Positions 51,168-60,828 of a stretch of DNA of 64,000 nt are shown one piece after another; position 1 is the first letter of the stretch; the number at the start of each line of letters is the position of its first letter. The DNA is taken from the NCBI RefSeq assembly GCF_044430645.1, contig NZ_JAWUDN010000006.1:62001-126000 (forward strand), given 5' to 3'. Origin of the DNA: Ewingella allii. GTDB taxonomy: Bacteria > Pseudomonadota > Gammaproteobacteria > Enterobacterales > Enterobacteriaceae. A model generated the notes under the pieces. The model had not been told where the DNA came from. It ran no database searches and was given only the letters and a program-made list of their open reading frames with translations. Made by a program: the position numbers and the translations under genes.

Positions 51168-52141
51168 TCGTCGGTTTTACGAGGTGCGGCAAAACCCTGC
51201 GAGAAGGTTTGGCGAATTTGCGCTTCCAGTGAATCCAGCAGCTGGTAACGACGGCGGTACTCAGAGCGGCGCTTGCTGGCGATCTCTTCCAGCGGACGGT
51301 GTGGGATCTGACGAGGCAAATGGTAATAATCGTCTTCCTCTAGCTCGCCCTGCAGCGTTTCCCAGAAGCTGTCGTAATCAGCGAAGATCATGCCCCTGCG
51401 TTTCTTATAGCGGGCATTTTCATAGATGTGGGTTTTATTGGCGACGGCAACAATTTGCGTCATTTGAGTCAGCTCGGCCAGCAGCAGGGTGGCCTCCATC
51501 ACCAGCTTCTTCGGGAACAGGCCGTGACAGGCTTTGGTCGCTGATTGAATCTGCGAGTGCTCAACGTGGGCGCGCGGGCCTTGGATTGCTCCAATAAACA
51601 GCGTCGGCTGATCTCGGTAGTTAATCAACGCGAAGGTGACGGTAGCCAGCGGCTCGCCGTTTTCCAGCGTGAACATCAGCGTGGCTTCGCCTTCTTTATC
51701 TAAACGCCCGGCGGCGTTGAACTGAATAAAGTAGCGCTGGCCTTCTTTACCTTCTAACGTGGCAATGTGCAGCGGCTGGTCGGAGAAATGCGCATGCCCC
51801 AGCGCGGGCGGCACCTGCGCCGCGAAGTGGTCGTAGTGGGCAATAATATTTTTCAATGCTGTCTCGCGGTTCACCTTCACTGACTGATAAACGCGGTGCA
51901 GCTTGCAAGGCAGAGACGGCGCTGCGCGCAGCATCTCGTCGCGCATCGGGTGGCTTGCCAGATAATCCAGCAGTGACAGCGTGGATTTCGGCGCCAACAG
52001 CGTGCGCAGTAAAAACTTCAAGCGATAGCTGGTCCGGTTCCAGGCAGGGCCAGGCACCATGCGGCGGGAAACCAATGCGGATAACATCTGCATACCAGAG
52101 TGTATTTTTCTATTTTCGATTGGGTAGCTGATTGCACTCAT
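51164..52141 (-). CDS. ybjX: VirK/YbjX (DUF535) family protein
   Basis: This 325-residue protein is homologous to E. coli YbjX, Salmonella SomA and Shigella VirK. Diagnostic segments are QRYFIQFNAAGRLDKEGEATLMF, the FIGAIQGPRAH loop with a following LFPKKLVMEATLLLA, and YENARYKKRRGMIFADYDSFWETL. Members influence outer-membrane integrity and resistance to antimicrobial peptides and are often in the PhoP regulon; the mechanism is not known. The start at 52141 follows an AGCAGG site; the frame extends 26 codons further upstream without similarity. MacAB, which lies between ybjX and cspD in E. coli, is missing. Confidence 0.92.
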   Translation of the reverse strand: MSAISYPIENRKIHSGMQMLSALVSRRMVPGPAWNRTSYRLKFLLRTLLAPKSTLSLLDYLASHPMRDEMLRAAPSLPCKLHRVYQSVKVNRETALKNIIAHYDHFAAQVPPALGHAHFSDQPLHIATLEGKEGQRYFIQFNAAGRLDKEGEATLMFTLENGEPLATVTFALINYRDQPTLFIGAIQGPRAHVEHSQIQSATKACHGLFPKKLVMEATLLLAELTQMTQIVAVANKTHIYENARYKKRRGMIFADYDSFWETLQGELEEDDYYHLPRQIPHRPLEEIASKRRSEYRRRYQLLDSLEAQIRQTFSQGFAAPRKTDD

Positions 52142-52389
52142 CGTTATGTACCTGCTCTTCACAAGCCTCCAAGGCTGAATGACGTTATTTGAGCAGTTGG
52201 TGAATAAACCAAATATCAACGGTGATTTTGATCACAGCGGAATACTTACAATTGTTTTGGGTCTGTTTAGCTGAAGTTACAAAGTGTAAATCGTTAGCCT
52301 GCGAGGGATAAACGGCGGGTCAAAACTGACAATAATGTGCTTTTTTATTTTTCGGGGCTTGAAGGCCAATCGTTTCTCCCCCATAAATA

Positions 52390-52419
52390 AAAATGCCAGT
52401 CAAGATGAGACTGGCATTT
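52390..52419. terminator. Terminator of cspD
   Basis: AAATGCCAGTC..GACTGGCATTT forms a perfect stem 49 bp after the cspD stop, flanked by A and T runs on both sides. Confidence 0.85.
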
Positions 52420-52468
52420 GGCAAAGAGTACGCAACATGATGGTGTGGCAAAAAGGCAATGAGTACGG

Positions 52469-52690
52469 TCAGGCGACCGCTTCACTTTCCACCGGAATAA
52501 TGAGGCTTGCATGATTTCCTTTTGGCCCTTCATGGACATCGAAGCTGACTAGCTGCCCGGCTTTGAGGGTGCGATAACCCTCCATCTGGATAGTGGAATA
52601 ATGAGCAAAGATGTCTTCACCGCCGTTTTGCGGACAGATGAAACCAAAGCCCTTAGCATTATTGAACCATTTAACAGTACCCGTCTCCAT
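52469..52690 (-). CDS. cspD: Cold-shock-like protein CspD
   Basis: CspD (73 residues) is a single-stranded nucleic-acid-binding OB-fold protein that inhibits replication in stationary phase and is toxic when overproduced. The RNA-binding motifs KGFGFI (RNP1) and DIFAHY (RNP2) are intact, and the QMEGYRTLKAGQ segment separates CspD from CspA-type proteins. It is divergent from clpSA, as in E. coli, where Lon degrades it. Confidence 0.96.
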   Translation of the reverse strand: METGTVKWFNNAKGFGFICPQNGGEDIFAHYSTIQMEGYRTLKAGQLVSFDVHEGPKGNHASLIIPVESEAVA

Positions 52691-53078
52691 GCTTCTACTT
52701 CCCTCTCAAGACTATTTGGTGAGTTGAAGAGATTGAGCTAATAAGTGAGCACGAATGCCCGTACGTCGCTGAATACAGGCACTTATCGCCGGTATTTTGC
52801 ACACGAAATTACACTCTAGTGGAATTGATTTGGACGTCAAGGGAAGGGCATTTGTCATGCCGGAGCAGATAGCCAAACTTTGAAGCAGGTAACGATCCTG
52901 AAATAATGTGGTCATTATTTCAACGATTTTACCGATAGCAAAGAGTGGAAGATGCGCGGGGGCATGATGCTTTAAGAGATGGTAAAATGAATGTTAAACG
53001 TCATGACGAAAGCTAAGGCGCAAGGGTGCCAGACAATGCTGACGTCATAACAGACCTTCAGAAGGTGATGGACAGGCA
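52691..53078. other. Divergent promoter region of cspD and clpSA
   Basis: This 388-bp non-coding gap must hold the promoters of both units. It is moderately AT-rich. No operator, repeat or small gene was recognised. Confidence 0.5.
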
Positions 53079-53399
53079 ATGGGTAACAATCAAGACTGGC
53101 TAAATTTCGAACACTTGGCGGCGGATAAGCTAAAGGATGAGGTAAAACCGCCATCTATGTATAAAGTTATATTAAACAACGACGATTACACTCCGATGGA
53201 ATTTGTGATTGACGTTCTGCAAAAGTTCTTTTCTTATGATATTGAACGTGCAACGCAACTGATGCTCCAGGTGCACTATAAAGGCAAAGCTATTTGCGGA
53301 GTCTATACCGCTGAAGTAGCCGAAACCAAAGTCGCACATGTGAATAAGTACGCCAAGGAGAACGAGCATCCGTTGCTGTGTACGCTGGAAAAAGCCTGA
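53079..53399 (+). CDS. clpS: ATP-dependent protease adaptor ClpS
   Basis: ClpS (106 residues) binds proteins with N-terminal Leu, Phe, Tyr or Trp and hands them to ClpAP. The core YKVILNNDDYTPMEFVIDVL holds the NDD segment that reads the N-degron, and the LMLQVHYKGKAICGVYTAEVAETK stretch contains the hydrophobic pocket. It precedes clpA by 27 bp. Its counterpart in the pathway, aat, which adds Leu/Phe to N-termini, lies 3 kb away. Confidence 0.96.
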   Translation: MGNNQDWLNFEHLAADKLKDEVKPPSMYKVILNNDDYTPMEFVIDVLQKFFSYDIERATQLMLQVHYKGKAICGVYTAEVAETKVAHVNKYAKENEHPLLCTLEKA

Positions 53400-53426
53400 T
53401 TAAGGCAATCTATTTGGGAGGTGCCT

Positions 53427-55709
53427 ATGCTCAATCAAGAACTTGAACTCAGTCTCAACATGGCTTTCGCAAGAGCCCGTGAGCACCGGCATGAGTTTAT
53501 GACCGTGGAGCACCTGCTGTTGGCGTTGCTAAGCAACCCGGCAGCCCGTGAAGCGCTTGAAGCTTGTACCGTTGACCTGGTGGCGTTACGCCAGGAACTG
53601 GAAGCGTTCATCGAACAAACCACGCCCACCTTACCTGCCAGTGAAGAAGAGCGCGACACCCAGCCTACGCTGAGTTTCCAGCGCGTTCTGCAACGTGCGG
53701 TATTCCACGTGCAATCTTCCGGTCGTAGTGAAGTGTCTGGCGCAAACGTTCTGGTCGCGATCTTCAGCGAACAGGAATCCCAGGCCGCATATCTGCTGCG
53801 CAAACATGACGTTAGCCGTCTCGACGTGGTCAACTTCATCTCTCACGGTACCCGTAAAGATGAGCCAGGTCAGGCGCCAAACAACAACGCAGAGAACCCA
53901 GTTAACGAAGAGCAGTCGGCGGGGGAAGATCGTATGGAGAACTTCACCACAAACCTTAACCAGTTGGCGCGCGTAGGGGGTATTGACCCGCTGATTGGCC
54001 GTGACAAAGAGCTTGAGCGGGCGATTCAGGTTCTCTGCCGTCGTCGCAAAAATAACCCACTACTGGTGGGCGAGTCAGGCGTGGGCAAAACCGCTATCGC
54101 CGAAGGCCTTGCCTGGAGAATCGAGCAGGGCGACGTGCCTGAAGTGATGGCCGACTGCACGCTGTACTCACTCGACATCGGCTCACTGCTGGCGGGCACC
54201 AAATACCGCGGTGACTTCGAAAAACGTTTTAAATCACTGCTCAAGCAGCTTGAGCAGGACAAAAACAGCATCCTGTTTATCGATGAAATCCATACCATCA
54301 TCGGGGCGGGCGCGGCGTCTGGCGGCCAAGTTGATGCAGCCAACCTGATTAAGCCACTGCTTTCTAGCGGCAAAATTCGGGTTATCGGCTCAACGACCTA
54401 TCAGGAGTTCAGCAACATCTTTGAAAAAGACCGTGCCTTGGCGCGTCGCTTCCAGAAGATTGATATTACTGAGCCAACCGTCGAAGAGACCGTGCAGATC
54501 ATTAATGGTCTGAAAACTAAATACGAAGCTCACCACGACGTGCGGTATACCGCGAAAGCCGTGCGCGCCGCGGTTGAGCTGTCAGTGAAATACATTAATG
54601 ACCGTCATCTGCCGGACAAGGCGATTGACGTGATTGACGAAGCGGGCGCGCGCAGCCGGTTGATGCCGGTCAGCAAGCGTAAGAAAACCGTTAACGTCAG
54701 CGACATCGAAAGCGTGGTGGCGCGCATCGCGCGTATTCCAGAGAAAACAGTATCGGCCACCGACCGTGACGTGCTGAAGAATCTGGGCGATCGCCTGAAA
54801 ATGTTGGTATTCGGGCAAGATCCGGCGATTGAAGCACTGACCGAGGCGATCAAAATGAGCCGCGCCGGTCTGGGTCAGGATCACAAGCCTGTCGGTTCCT
54901 TCCTGTTCGCAGGTCCGACCGGGGTCGGTAAAACCGAAGTGACCGTACAGCTGGCGAAAGCGTTAGACATTGAGCTGCTGCGTTTCGATATGTCCGAATA
55001 CATGGAGCGTCACACCGTCAGCCGTTTGATTGGTGCACCTCCGGGCTATGTCGGCTTCGACCAAGGCGGTTTGCTGACCGACGCCGTGCTGAAGCACCCG
55101 CACGCGGTTGTGCTGCTGGATGAAATCGAGAAAGCGCACCCGGACGTCTTCAACCTGCTGTTGCAGGTAATGGACAACGGTACGCTGACCGATAATAACG
55201 GCCGTAAAGCGGATTTCCGTAACGTCATTCTGGTCATGACCACCAACGCCGGCGTGCGTGAAACTGAGCGCAGATCTATTGGTCTGGTGCATCAGGATAA
55301 CAGCCCGGACGCGATGGAAGAGATTAAGAAAGTCTTTACGCCAGAGTTCCGTAACCGTCTGGACAACGTGATCTGGTTCAACCACCTGTCTACTGAAGTT
55401 ATTCAGCAGGTTGTCGACAAATTCATCGTTGAACTGCAGGCGCAGCTGGATGCGAAAGGCGTGTCTCTGGAAGTCAGCGACGAAGCGCGCGACTGGTTGA
55501 CAGTCAAAGGCTACGACCGCGCCATGGGCGCACGTCCAATGACCCGTACCGTGCAGGAAAACCTGAAGAAACCGTTGGCTAATGAACTGCTGTTTGGTTC
55601 GCTGGTTGATGGCGGTTCAGTCTCCGTGGGCCTCGATAAGAGTGCCGATAAACTGACGTACCATTTTATGAGTGCGCAGAAGAAAAAAGCGGAAGGCGCG
55701 GTGCACTAA
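53427..55709 (+). CDS. clpA: ATP-dependent Clp protease ATP-binding subunit ClpA
   Basis: ClpA (760 residues; 758 in E. coli) is the hexameric unfoldase of ClpAP. It has an N-domain (residues 1-140) that binds ClpS and an acidic linker. AAA+ D1 has Walker A GESGVGKT (215-222) and LFIDEIHT. AAA+ D2 has Walker A GPTGVGKT (near residue 496) and VVLLDEIEKAH. The IGL loop that docks ClpP is visible as RRSIGLVH. The start is the ATG at 53427 with a GGGAGG site; a GTG two codons upstream is less likely. The operon ends at a strong terminator. Confidence 0.97.
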   Translation: MLNQELELSLNMAFARAREHRHEFMTVEHLLLALLSNPAAREALEACTVDLVALRQELEAFIEQTTPTLPASEEERDTQPTLSFQRVLQRAVFHVQSSGRSEVSGANVLVAIFSEQESQAAYLLRKHDVSRLDVVNFISHGTRKDEPGQAPNNNAENPVNEEQSAGEDRMENFTTNLNQLARVGGIDPLIGRDKELERAIQVLCRRRKNNPLLVGESGVGKTAIAEGLAWRIEQGDVPEVMADCTLYSLDIGSLLAGTKYRGDFEKRFKSLLKQLEQDKNSILFIDEIHTIIGAGAASGGQVDAANLIKPLLSSGKIRVIGSTTYQEFSNIFEKDRALARRFQKIDITEPTVEETVQIINGLKTKYEAHHDVRYTAKAVRAAVELSVKYINDRHLPDKAIDVIDEAGARSRLMPVSKRKKTVNVSDIESVVARIARIPEKTVSATDRDVLKNLGDRLKMLVFGQDPAIEALTEAIKMSRAGLGQDHKPVGSFLFAGPTGVGKTEVTVQLAKALDIELLRFDMSEYMERHTVSRLIGAPPGYVGFDQGGLLTDAVLKHPHAVVLLDEIEKAHPDVFNLLLQVMDNGTLTDNNGRKADFRNVILVMTTNAGVRETERRSIGLVHQDNSPDAMEEIKKVFTPEFRNRLDNVIWFNHLSTEVIQQVVDKFIVELQAQLDAKGVSLEVSDEARDWLTVKGYDRAMGARPMTRTVQENLKKPLANELLFGSLVDGGSVSVGLDKSADKLTYHFMSAQKKKAEGAVH

Positions 55710-55734
55710 GCATCAGCAGCAGTAGCTGAAAAGT

Positions 55735-55764
55735 AAAAAGGCGATGGAGACATCGCCTTTTTTT
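55735..55764 (+). terminator. Terminator of clpSA
   Basis: AAAGGCGATG-GAGA-CATCGCCTTT followed by a T-run forms a classic terminator 25 bp after the clpA stop. Confidence 0.9.
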
Positions 55765-55864
55765 ATGCCTGTTTTCCGCCGAGTATCAGTGGGATGGGGT
55801 AGATAACCTGAAGCTGATACCAGAGGGAAATAGCAGAAATTGCCGAATTGCGGATACCACAAAA

Positions 55865-55889
55865 CGCCCTTGCAAAAGCAGGAAGGGCG
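55865..55889 (-). terminator. Probable terminator of infA
   Basis: CGCCCTT pairs with AAGGGCG across an 11-base loop, followed on the minus strand by TTTT, 52 bp after the infA stop. The interval 55710-55940 contains no tRNA; in E. coli serW lies here. Confidence 0.65.
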
Positions 55890-55940
55890 AAGAGGGTATC
55901 CTCGGGTATCGCTGGAAATCAGCGATGAGTGAGCCGCCTG

Positions 55941-56159
55941 TTAGCGGCTACGGAAGACAATGCGGCCTTTGCTCAGGTCGTAAGGAGTCAATTCTACAGT
56001 GACTTTGTCACCCGTCAGGATGCGGATGTAGTTCTTACGCATTTTACCGGAGATGTGTGCGGTGACTACGTGCCCGTTTTCCAACTCAACGCGGAACATA
56101 GTGTTTGGCAGCGTATCAAGTACGGTGCCCTGCATTTCAATATTGTCTTCTTTGGCCAT
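55941..56159 (-). CDS. infA: Translation initiation factor IF-1
   Basis: IF-1 (72 residues) is an OB-fold protein that occupies the ribosomal A site during initiation. The sequence AKEDNIEMQGTVLDTLPNTMFRV and the C-terminal TPYDLSKGRIVFR(S)R are essentially those of E. coli. An AGAGGA site precedes the ATG at 56159. Confidence 0.98.
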   Translation of the reverse strand: MAKEDNIEMQGTVLDTLPNTMFRVELENGHVVTAHISGKMRKNYIRILTGDKVTVELTPYDLSKGRIVFRSR

Positions 56160-56252
56160 CGAATCCTCTAGGTCTAACTACCATAGTTTTTAACCGGCGT
56201 GATAATGCCGAAAAACCCACATTATGTAAAGAAGTATGGTTGACGATCGCAT

Positions 56253-56987
56253 CTATTCCCTATCCATCGGGACTGTCGGCAGGTCTTCATAACGTGGGGA
56301 TAAGTCTTGGGGCAGCCAGCATTCCGGCGGTAATTGTTGCTGTGAAAGCCGGGAAAGCGACTGCAAAAATTGGCGGCGTGGGATCTCTCTCGCACCCAGC
56401 GACGCAGTGTGAGGGTTGAGCACCTGACAGTCAATCAGTTCTCCACCATAGCGGGTAAAATGTTGGCAAAAAATCATTACGGCGCACTTTGAGGCGTTGT
56501 CTCGGCGGCTGAACATTGATTCTCCACAGAATAATCCGCCGACGTTTACGCCGTACATGCCGCCTACCAGCTCGTCGCCATCCCACACTTCAATCGAATG
56601 TGCATGGCCCGCTTCATGCAGCTCCTGATAACCGCGCTTCACCAGCGGGCCAATCCAGGTGCCTTCATCACGCTGCTGAGAGCACGCGTGAATCACCTCA
56701 GCGAACGCTTTGTTAAGCGTGAAGCGATAGGGTTCCCGACGCATAAAACGGCGCAGGCTGCGGCTGATATGACGTTCTTCGGGGTAGAGCACGGCCCGTG
56801 GGTCAGGGGACCACCAGAGAATGACTTCCCCCGGCTCGAACCAGGGGAAGATACCGCTGCGATAAGCCGAAAGCAGGCGAGGGGAGGTTAAATCCCCGCC
56901 CAGCGCCAGCAGGCCGTTAGGTTCATGCAGCGCCGTCTCCGGATTAGGGAAGACGACGGAATTCGCTTCAAGCTTGACTAACCGCAT
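56253..56987 (-). CDS. aat: Leucyl/phenylalanyl-tRNA--protein transferase
   Basis: Aat (244 residues) adds Leu or Phe to proteins with N-terminal Lys or Arg, creating ClpS substrates. The hallmarks EPNGLLALGGDLTSPRLL, GIFPWFEPGEVILWWSPDPRAVL, EVWDGDELVGGMYG and LFCGESMFSR are all present. The start was set to the ATG at 56987, giving MRLVKL as in E. coli, because the AAGGA ribosome-binding site lies right before it and inside the upstream alternative (57002). It is followed 31 bp upstream by cydC on the same strand. Confidence 0.96.
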   Translation of the reverse strand: MRLVKLEANSVVFPNPETALHEPNGLLALGGDLTSPRLLSAYRSGIFPWFEPGEVILWWSPDPRAVLYPEERHISRSLRRFMRREPYRFTLNKAFAEVIHACSQQRDEGTWIGPLVKRGYQELHEAGHAHSIEVWDGDELVGGMYGVNVGGLFCGESMFSRRDNASKCAVMIFCQHFTRYGGELIDCQVLNPHTASLGAREIPRRQFLQSLSRLSQQQLPPECWLPQDLSPRYEDLPTVPMDRE

Positions 56988-57018
56988 AGGGTCCTTATTC
57001 ATTGATCAAAAGAGTTTG

Positions 57019-58740
57019 TCAGCCGCGCGCACGAAAACGTGCATAGCGACCCGCCATGCCGATCAGCGCTTGGTGAGTCCCTTCCTCAACTATTTGACCC
57101 TCTTCCATCACGCAGATCTTATCCATATTTTCCAAGCCGTAGAGGCGATGGGTAATTAAGATTAGCGTCTTTTTTTCACAATGTTGGCGCAACAGCGCCA
57201 GAATATGACGTTCGGTTTCTGCGTCGAGACCCTCTGTCGGCTCATCCAACAGCCACAGCGGAGCGTCGTGCAAGATGGCGCGCGCCAAGCCAAGGCGACG
57301 CTGTTCGCCGCCTGAGAGCTGCCTGCCGCCTTCTCCCAGCCAGCTGTTTAAGCCATCACCGGCCAGCAAAGCTTGAAGATCAACGGCTTCCAGCGCCTTG
57401 ACCAGCTGCTCGTCGCTGCTGGCCGGGGCTACCATGCGCAGGTTTTCCCGCAGCGTGGTGTTGAAGATATGCACCCGCTGGCTGACCACGGTCATCACCT
57501 GGCGCAACGTAGCTTCATCGTAATCCGCAATGGCCGCGCCGTTAATGTTCAGGCTGCCCTGGTTACTGTCCCACGCGCGGGTGATGAGCTGTAACAGCGT
57601 CGACTTACCGCAGCCGGTTTGGCCGAGCAGCGCCACGTGTTCACCAGAGTTAACCCGCAGATTGATGCCTTTGAGCACTGGCAGTGGCTGATCGGGATAG
57701 GTGAAGCTGAGATTTTCAATTTCCAACGCGACCTGCTGTTCAGCCTGTGGGCCGTGGGCCGGGAAGGTGACGGCGGGTTGCTGCTCAATGATCTGCGTTA
57801 CTCGCTGGGCGGAGGCAATCACTTGCCCCAAATGTTGGAAAGCCGCCGCGACTGGGCCGAGTGCCTCAAAGGCGGCCAGCGGGGTGAAGACAAACAGGGC
57901 AATCAGCGCGCCGGGCTGGGCGATATCACCAATGCCACCGGCAGCCAGCCACAGCATCAGCGTGACGGTTAAACCGGCGCTGGCAATGATCATCGCCTGC
58001 GACAGACCTGAAAGCTTGGCTTGCTGCTGTTGGCGGCTCACCCAGCGGCTCTCCGTCTCATTCATACTCTGGCGAAAACGCGCCTGTGCGCCAAATACGG
58101 CTAATTCCGACTGGCCCTGCAACCATGAGTTGAGCTGAGTGCGGTACGCGCCGCGCAGCTCGGTTAATTCACGGCCAATCGGCTGGCCCGCGCGGTAAAA
58201 CACCAAGGGAAGCAACAGCATCAGTAACAGCATGATGCCGCCGAGTGTTAAGGCCAGATGCAGGTCGAGGAAGCTCAGGCCGAAGGTGACGACCAGAATA
58301 ATCACCAGCGCGCTGACCAGCGGCGAGATAACCCGCAGGTAGAGGTGGTCGAGGGTGTCGACGTCGGCTACCAGCCTGTTAAGCAAATCTGCCTGACGGA
58401 AGCGCGCCATACCCCCCGGAGAGAGCGGCATGATTTTGGTGAAGGTAAACACGCGCAGGTGCGCCAGCACGCGGAAGGTGGCGTCGTGGCTCACCAGACG
58501 CTCCGCATAGCGCCCGGCGGTGCGGAAAATCGCCGCGCCGCGCACGCCCGCAGCGGGCAGCATGTAGTTGAAAGTATAAAGCCCCGCGAGGCCCGCCAGC
58601 GCCGACGCCGCGAGGAACCAGCCCGAAAGGGTCAGCAGGCCAATGCTCGCCAGCAGGGTGATGATCGCCAGCACGATGCCGAGCGATAAACGGAGCCAAT
58701 GGCGGCGATAAAGCGCCAGATAAGGCAGTAGAATTTTCAT
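57019..58740 (-). CDS. cydC: Heterodimeric cysteine/glutathione exporter subunit CydC
   Basis: CydC (573 residues, same as E. coli) fuses six membrane helices to an ABC ATPase and works with CydD to export cysteine and glutathione to the periplasm, needed for cytochrome bd assembly. Walker A is GQTGCGKS at residues 373-380, the signature is LSGGEQRR and Walker B is LWLLDEPTEGLD. It starts 2 bp after cydD. Confidence 0.96.
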   Translation of the reverse strand: MKILLPYLALYRRHWLRLSLGIVLAIITLLASIGLLTLSGWFLAASALAGLAGLYTFNYMLPAAGVRGAAIFRTAGRYAERLVSHDATFRVLAHLRVFTFTKIMPLSPGGMARFRQADLLNRLVADVDTLDHLYLRVISPLVSALVIILVVTFGLSFLDLHLALTLGGIMLLLMLLLPLVFYRAGQPIGRELTELRGAYRTQLNSWLQGQSELAVFGAQARFRQSMNETESRWVSRQQQQAKLSGLSQAMIIASAGLTVTLMLWLAAGGIGDIAQPGALIALFVFTPLAAFEALGPVAAAFQHLGQVIASAQRVTQIIEQQPAVTFPAHGPQAEQQVALEIENLSFTYPDQPLPVLKGINLRVNSGEHVALLGQTGCGKSTLLQLITRAWDSNQGSLNINGAAIADYDEATLRQVMTVVSQRVHIFNTTLRENLRMVAPASSDEQLVKALEAVDLQALLAGDGLNSWLGEGGRQLSGGEQRRLGLARAILHDAPLWLLDEPTEGLDAETERHILALLRQHCEKKTLILITHRLYGLENMDKICVMEEGQIVEEGTHQALIGMAGRYARFRARG

Positions 58741-58742
58741 GT

Positions 58743-60515
58743 TTATAGCTCCTGACTGCGCTGAGCTAACAATCGGGAAAATGCGCCATTCCCGCTCGCC
58801 AATTGTTGATAGCCGCCTTGCTCGATCAGCTGGCCTTTATCCATCACCCATACTTCATCGTAGTGTCGGGTGTCTTCCAGCTGATGGGTCACCAGCAGCG
58901 TGGTTTGTGCCTGAGAGGCGTCGCTCAGCGCCTGCATCACCCGTTTTTCGCTGTGGGCGTCAAGGCTGGCTGTCGGTTCATCTAACAGCAGCAGGTGGCA
59001 AGGCGAGAGCAGGGCCCGAGCCACGGCCACGCGCTGAGCCTGCCCGACGGAAAGGCGCGCCGCGCTGTCGCCAAGCTCGGTGTCCAAGCCTTCAGGCAGC
59101 AGAGGGAGAAACTCGCTGACATAGGCGCGCTCGATAGCCGATTGCAGCTGCGCTTCGCTGGCATCCGGCCAGCCCAGCAAGATATTAGCCCGCAGGCTCT
59201 GCTCCGGAAGGTGCGGGTTTTGTCCCACCCAGCTGAGCTGCTGGCGCCAGTCCGCGCGGGCTATCTGCTGCAACTCTATGCCATTGGCTTTCAGCGAGCC
59301 TTGATAAGGCAGGAAGCCGAGCAGGGCGTTGAGCAGCGAGCTTTTACCTGCGCCGCTCAGGCCAACCAGCGCCACGCGTTTACCCGCGGGCAGGGTGAAA
59401 TTAAGTGGGCCAGCCAGCGTTTTGCCGTCCGGCGAGCGGATAATCAGGTCGACGGCTTCCAGTGAAATGGCGCTCTCGGCTGCCGTCGCCCAAGGCTGGG
59501 TGCCTTCTCCCTGACTTTCCGCTTCAGCACTCAGGAAGGTCAACAGGCTCTCTGCCGCGCCCACCGCCTGTGCTTTAGCGTGATAGAAGGTGCCTAAATC
59601 GCGCAGCGGCTGGAAAAACTCGGGAGCTAGTATCAGCACCAGAAAACCGGCAAACAGCGTGACAGGCGTGCCGTAGCTGCCGAAATTCAGTTCACCAAGA
59701 TAGGAGAAGCCAAAGTAGACCGCGACCAAGGCAATGGAGATTGAGGCGAAGAACTCGAGCACGGCGGAAGACAAGAACGCCAGTCGCAGCACGTCCATAG
59801 TGCGGGCGCGGAAACTTTCGGTAGAGCGTTGGATCTGCGCGGTTTCGGCCTGAGCGCGGTGGAACAGGCGCAGCGTATCCAAGCCGCGCAGGCTGTCTAA
59901 GAAATTGCCGCTCAGGCGCGCGAGGGCGGTGAAGTTGCGGCGATTGGCATCGGCCGCGCCCATGCCGACCAAGGCCATAAAAATAGGGATTAATGGCGCG
60001 GTGACCAGCAGAATCATGCCCGCGGCCCAGTTGATTGGGAAAATACTCATCAGAATCAGCAGGGGAATAATCCCCGCCAGCGCAATCTGCGGCAGATAGC
60101 GGGAGTAGTAATCCTGCATCTCTTCGATTTGCTCGAGAATGATGGTGGCCCAGCTTCCGGCTGGCTTGCCTTGGATCCACGCCGGGCCAAGCTTCTCCAG
60201 CCTGTCCAGCACGAGCTTGCGCATTTCGCGACGAATAATCTTGCCGCAAATAAAGCCCACCTGTTCACGCAGCCAGGTCACTACGGCGCGAAGAATGAAG
60301 GTCAGCGCCAAGAGCAGGAAGCTCTGCACCAGCTGGTCGCGCGGCGTGTTTTGAATAATTAAGCTGTGGAGCAGGCCCGCCATTAACCAGGCTTGGGCAA
60401 GAATTAATAAACCAGAGAGTAAACCCAGCATCATCGACAGGCGTATCCAGCCTTTGGCGCGTGAGCTTTGTTGCTTTAACCAGCGGGTGAGTTCTTGTTG
60501 TCGTGTTTTATTCAT
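58743..60515 (-). CDS. cydD: Heterodimeric cysteine/glutathione exporter subunit CydD
   Basis: CydD (590 residues; 588 in E. coli) is the partner half-transporter of CydC. Six helices occupy the first 300 residues. Walker A is GLSGAGKS at 385-392, the signature LSVGQAQR is variant, and Walker B is LLLDEPTASLD. The ATG at 60515 gives the known N-terminus (MNKTRQQELTRWLK); the frame continues 62 codons upstream but crosses the promoter region. The pair regulates periplasmic redox state, matching trxB upstream. Confidence 0.95.
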   Translation of the reverse strand: MNKTRQQELTRWLKQQSSRAKGWIRLSMMLGLLSGLLILAQAWLMAGLLHSLIIQNTPRDQLVQSFLLLALTFILRAVVTWLREQVGFICGKIIRREMRKLVLDRLEKLGPAWIQGKPAGSWATIILEQIEEMQDYYSRYLPQIALAGIIPLLILMSIFPINWAAGMILLVTAPLIPIFMALVGMGAADANRRNFTALARLSGNFLDSLRGLDTLRLFHRAQAETAQIQRSTESFRARTMDVLRLAFLSSAVLEFFASISIALVAVYFGFSYLGELNFGSYGTPVTLFAGFLVLILAPEFFQPLRDLGTFYHAKAQAVGAAESLLTFLSAEAESQGEGTQPWATAAESAISLEAVDLIIRSPDGKTLAGPLNFTLPAGKRVALVGLSGAGKSSLLNALLGFLPYQGSLKANGIELQQIARADWRQQLSWVGQNPHLPEQSLRANILLGWPDASEAQLQSAIERAYVSEFLPLLPEGLDTELGDSAARLSVGQAQRVAVARALLSPCHLLLLDEPTASLDAHSEKRVMQALSDASQAQTTLLVTHQLEDTRHYDEVWVMDKGQLIEQGGYQQLASGNGAFSRLLAQRSQEL

Positions 60516-60828
60516 CAGGCAATCAGTCTGCGCAGCAATACAGAAATCACAGGGGTATTTCCGTATAGAGTGACATGCGATTGAACGGAGAGTCAGGATG
60601 ACGCTGAAGAAGCCCGCTCGCAGGTCGCATGATCCAAAAAAGCGCCGCCACGGCGGTGCTATTACCCGTTGCATTCCGAGCTGAGTCGAAAGCTCGCTCA
60701 TGTTACATGTTCGGACTTACGCTGAAAAATCTATTTCTATAAAAACGGTTATTTCCATAAAAAACAAAACAATGAGGCGGCCAATTGGCCGCCTCATGAG
60801 GAGTTAATACTTGTCTGGCATTCAGCGA
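60516..60828. other. Intergenic region between trxB and cydD
   Basis: 313 bp carrying the trxB terminator (60772-60797) and the cydDC promoter. A GC-rich imperfect hairpin (AGCGCCGCCACGGCGGTGCT) at about 60640-60660 is the only other structure seen. Confidence 0.5.
60772..60797 (-). terminator. Terminator of trxB
   Basis: ATGAGGCGGCC-AATT-GGCCGCCTCAT is a perfect 11-bp stem, followed on the minus strand by TGTTTTGTTTTTT, 31 bp after the trxB stop. Confidence 0.9.

Noticed and set aside
55710..55940. Possible serine tRNA between clpA and infA as in E. coli
   Set aside because: No T-loop GTTCGAATC, acceptor stem or CCA-like end could be found; only terminator hairpins are present.
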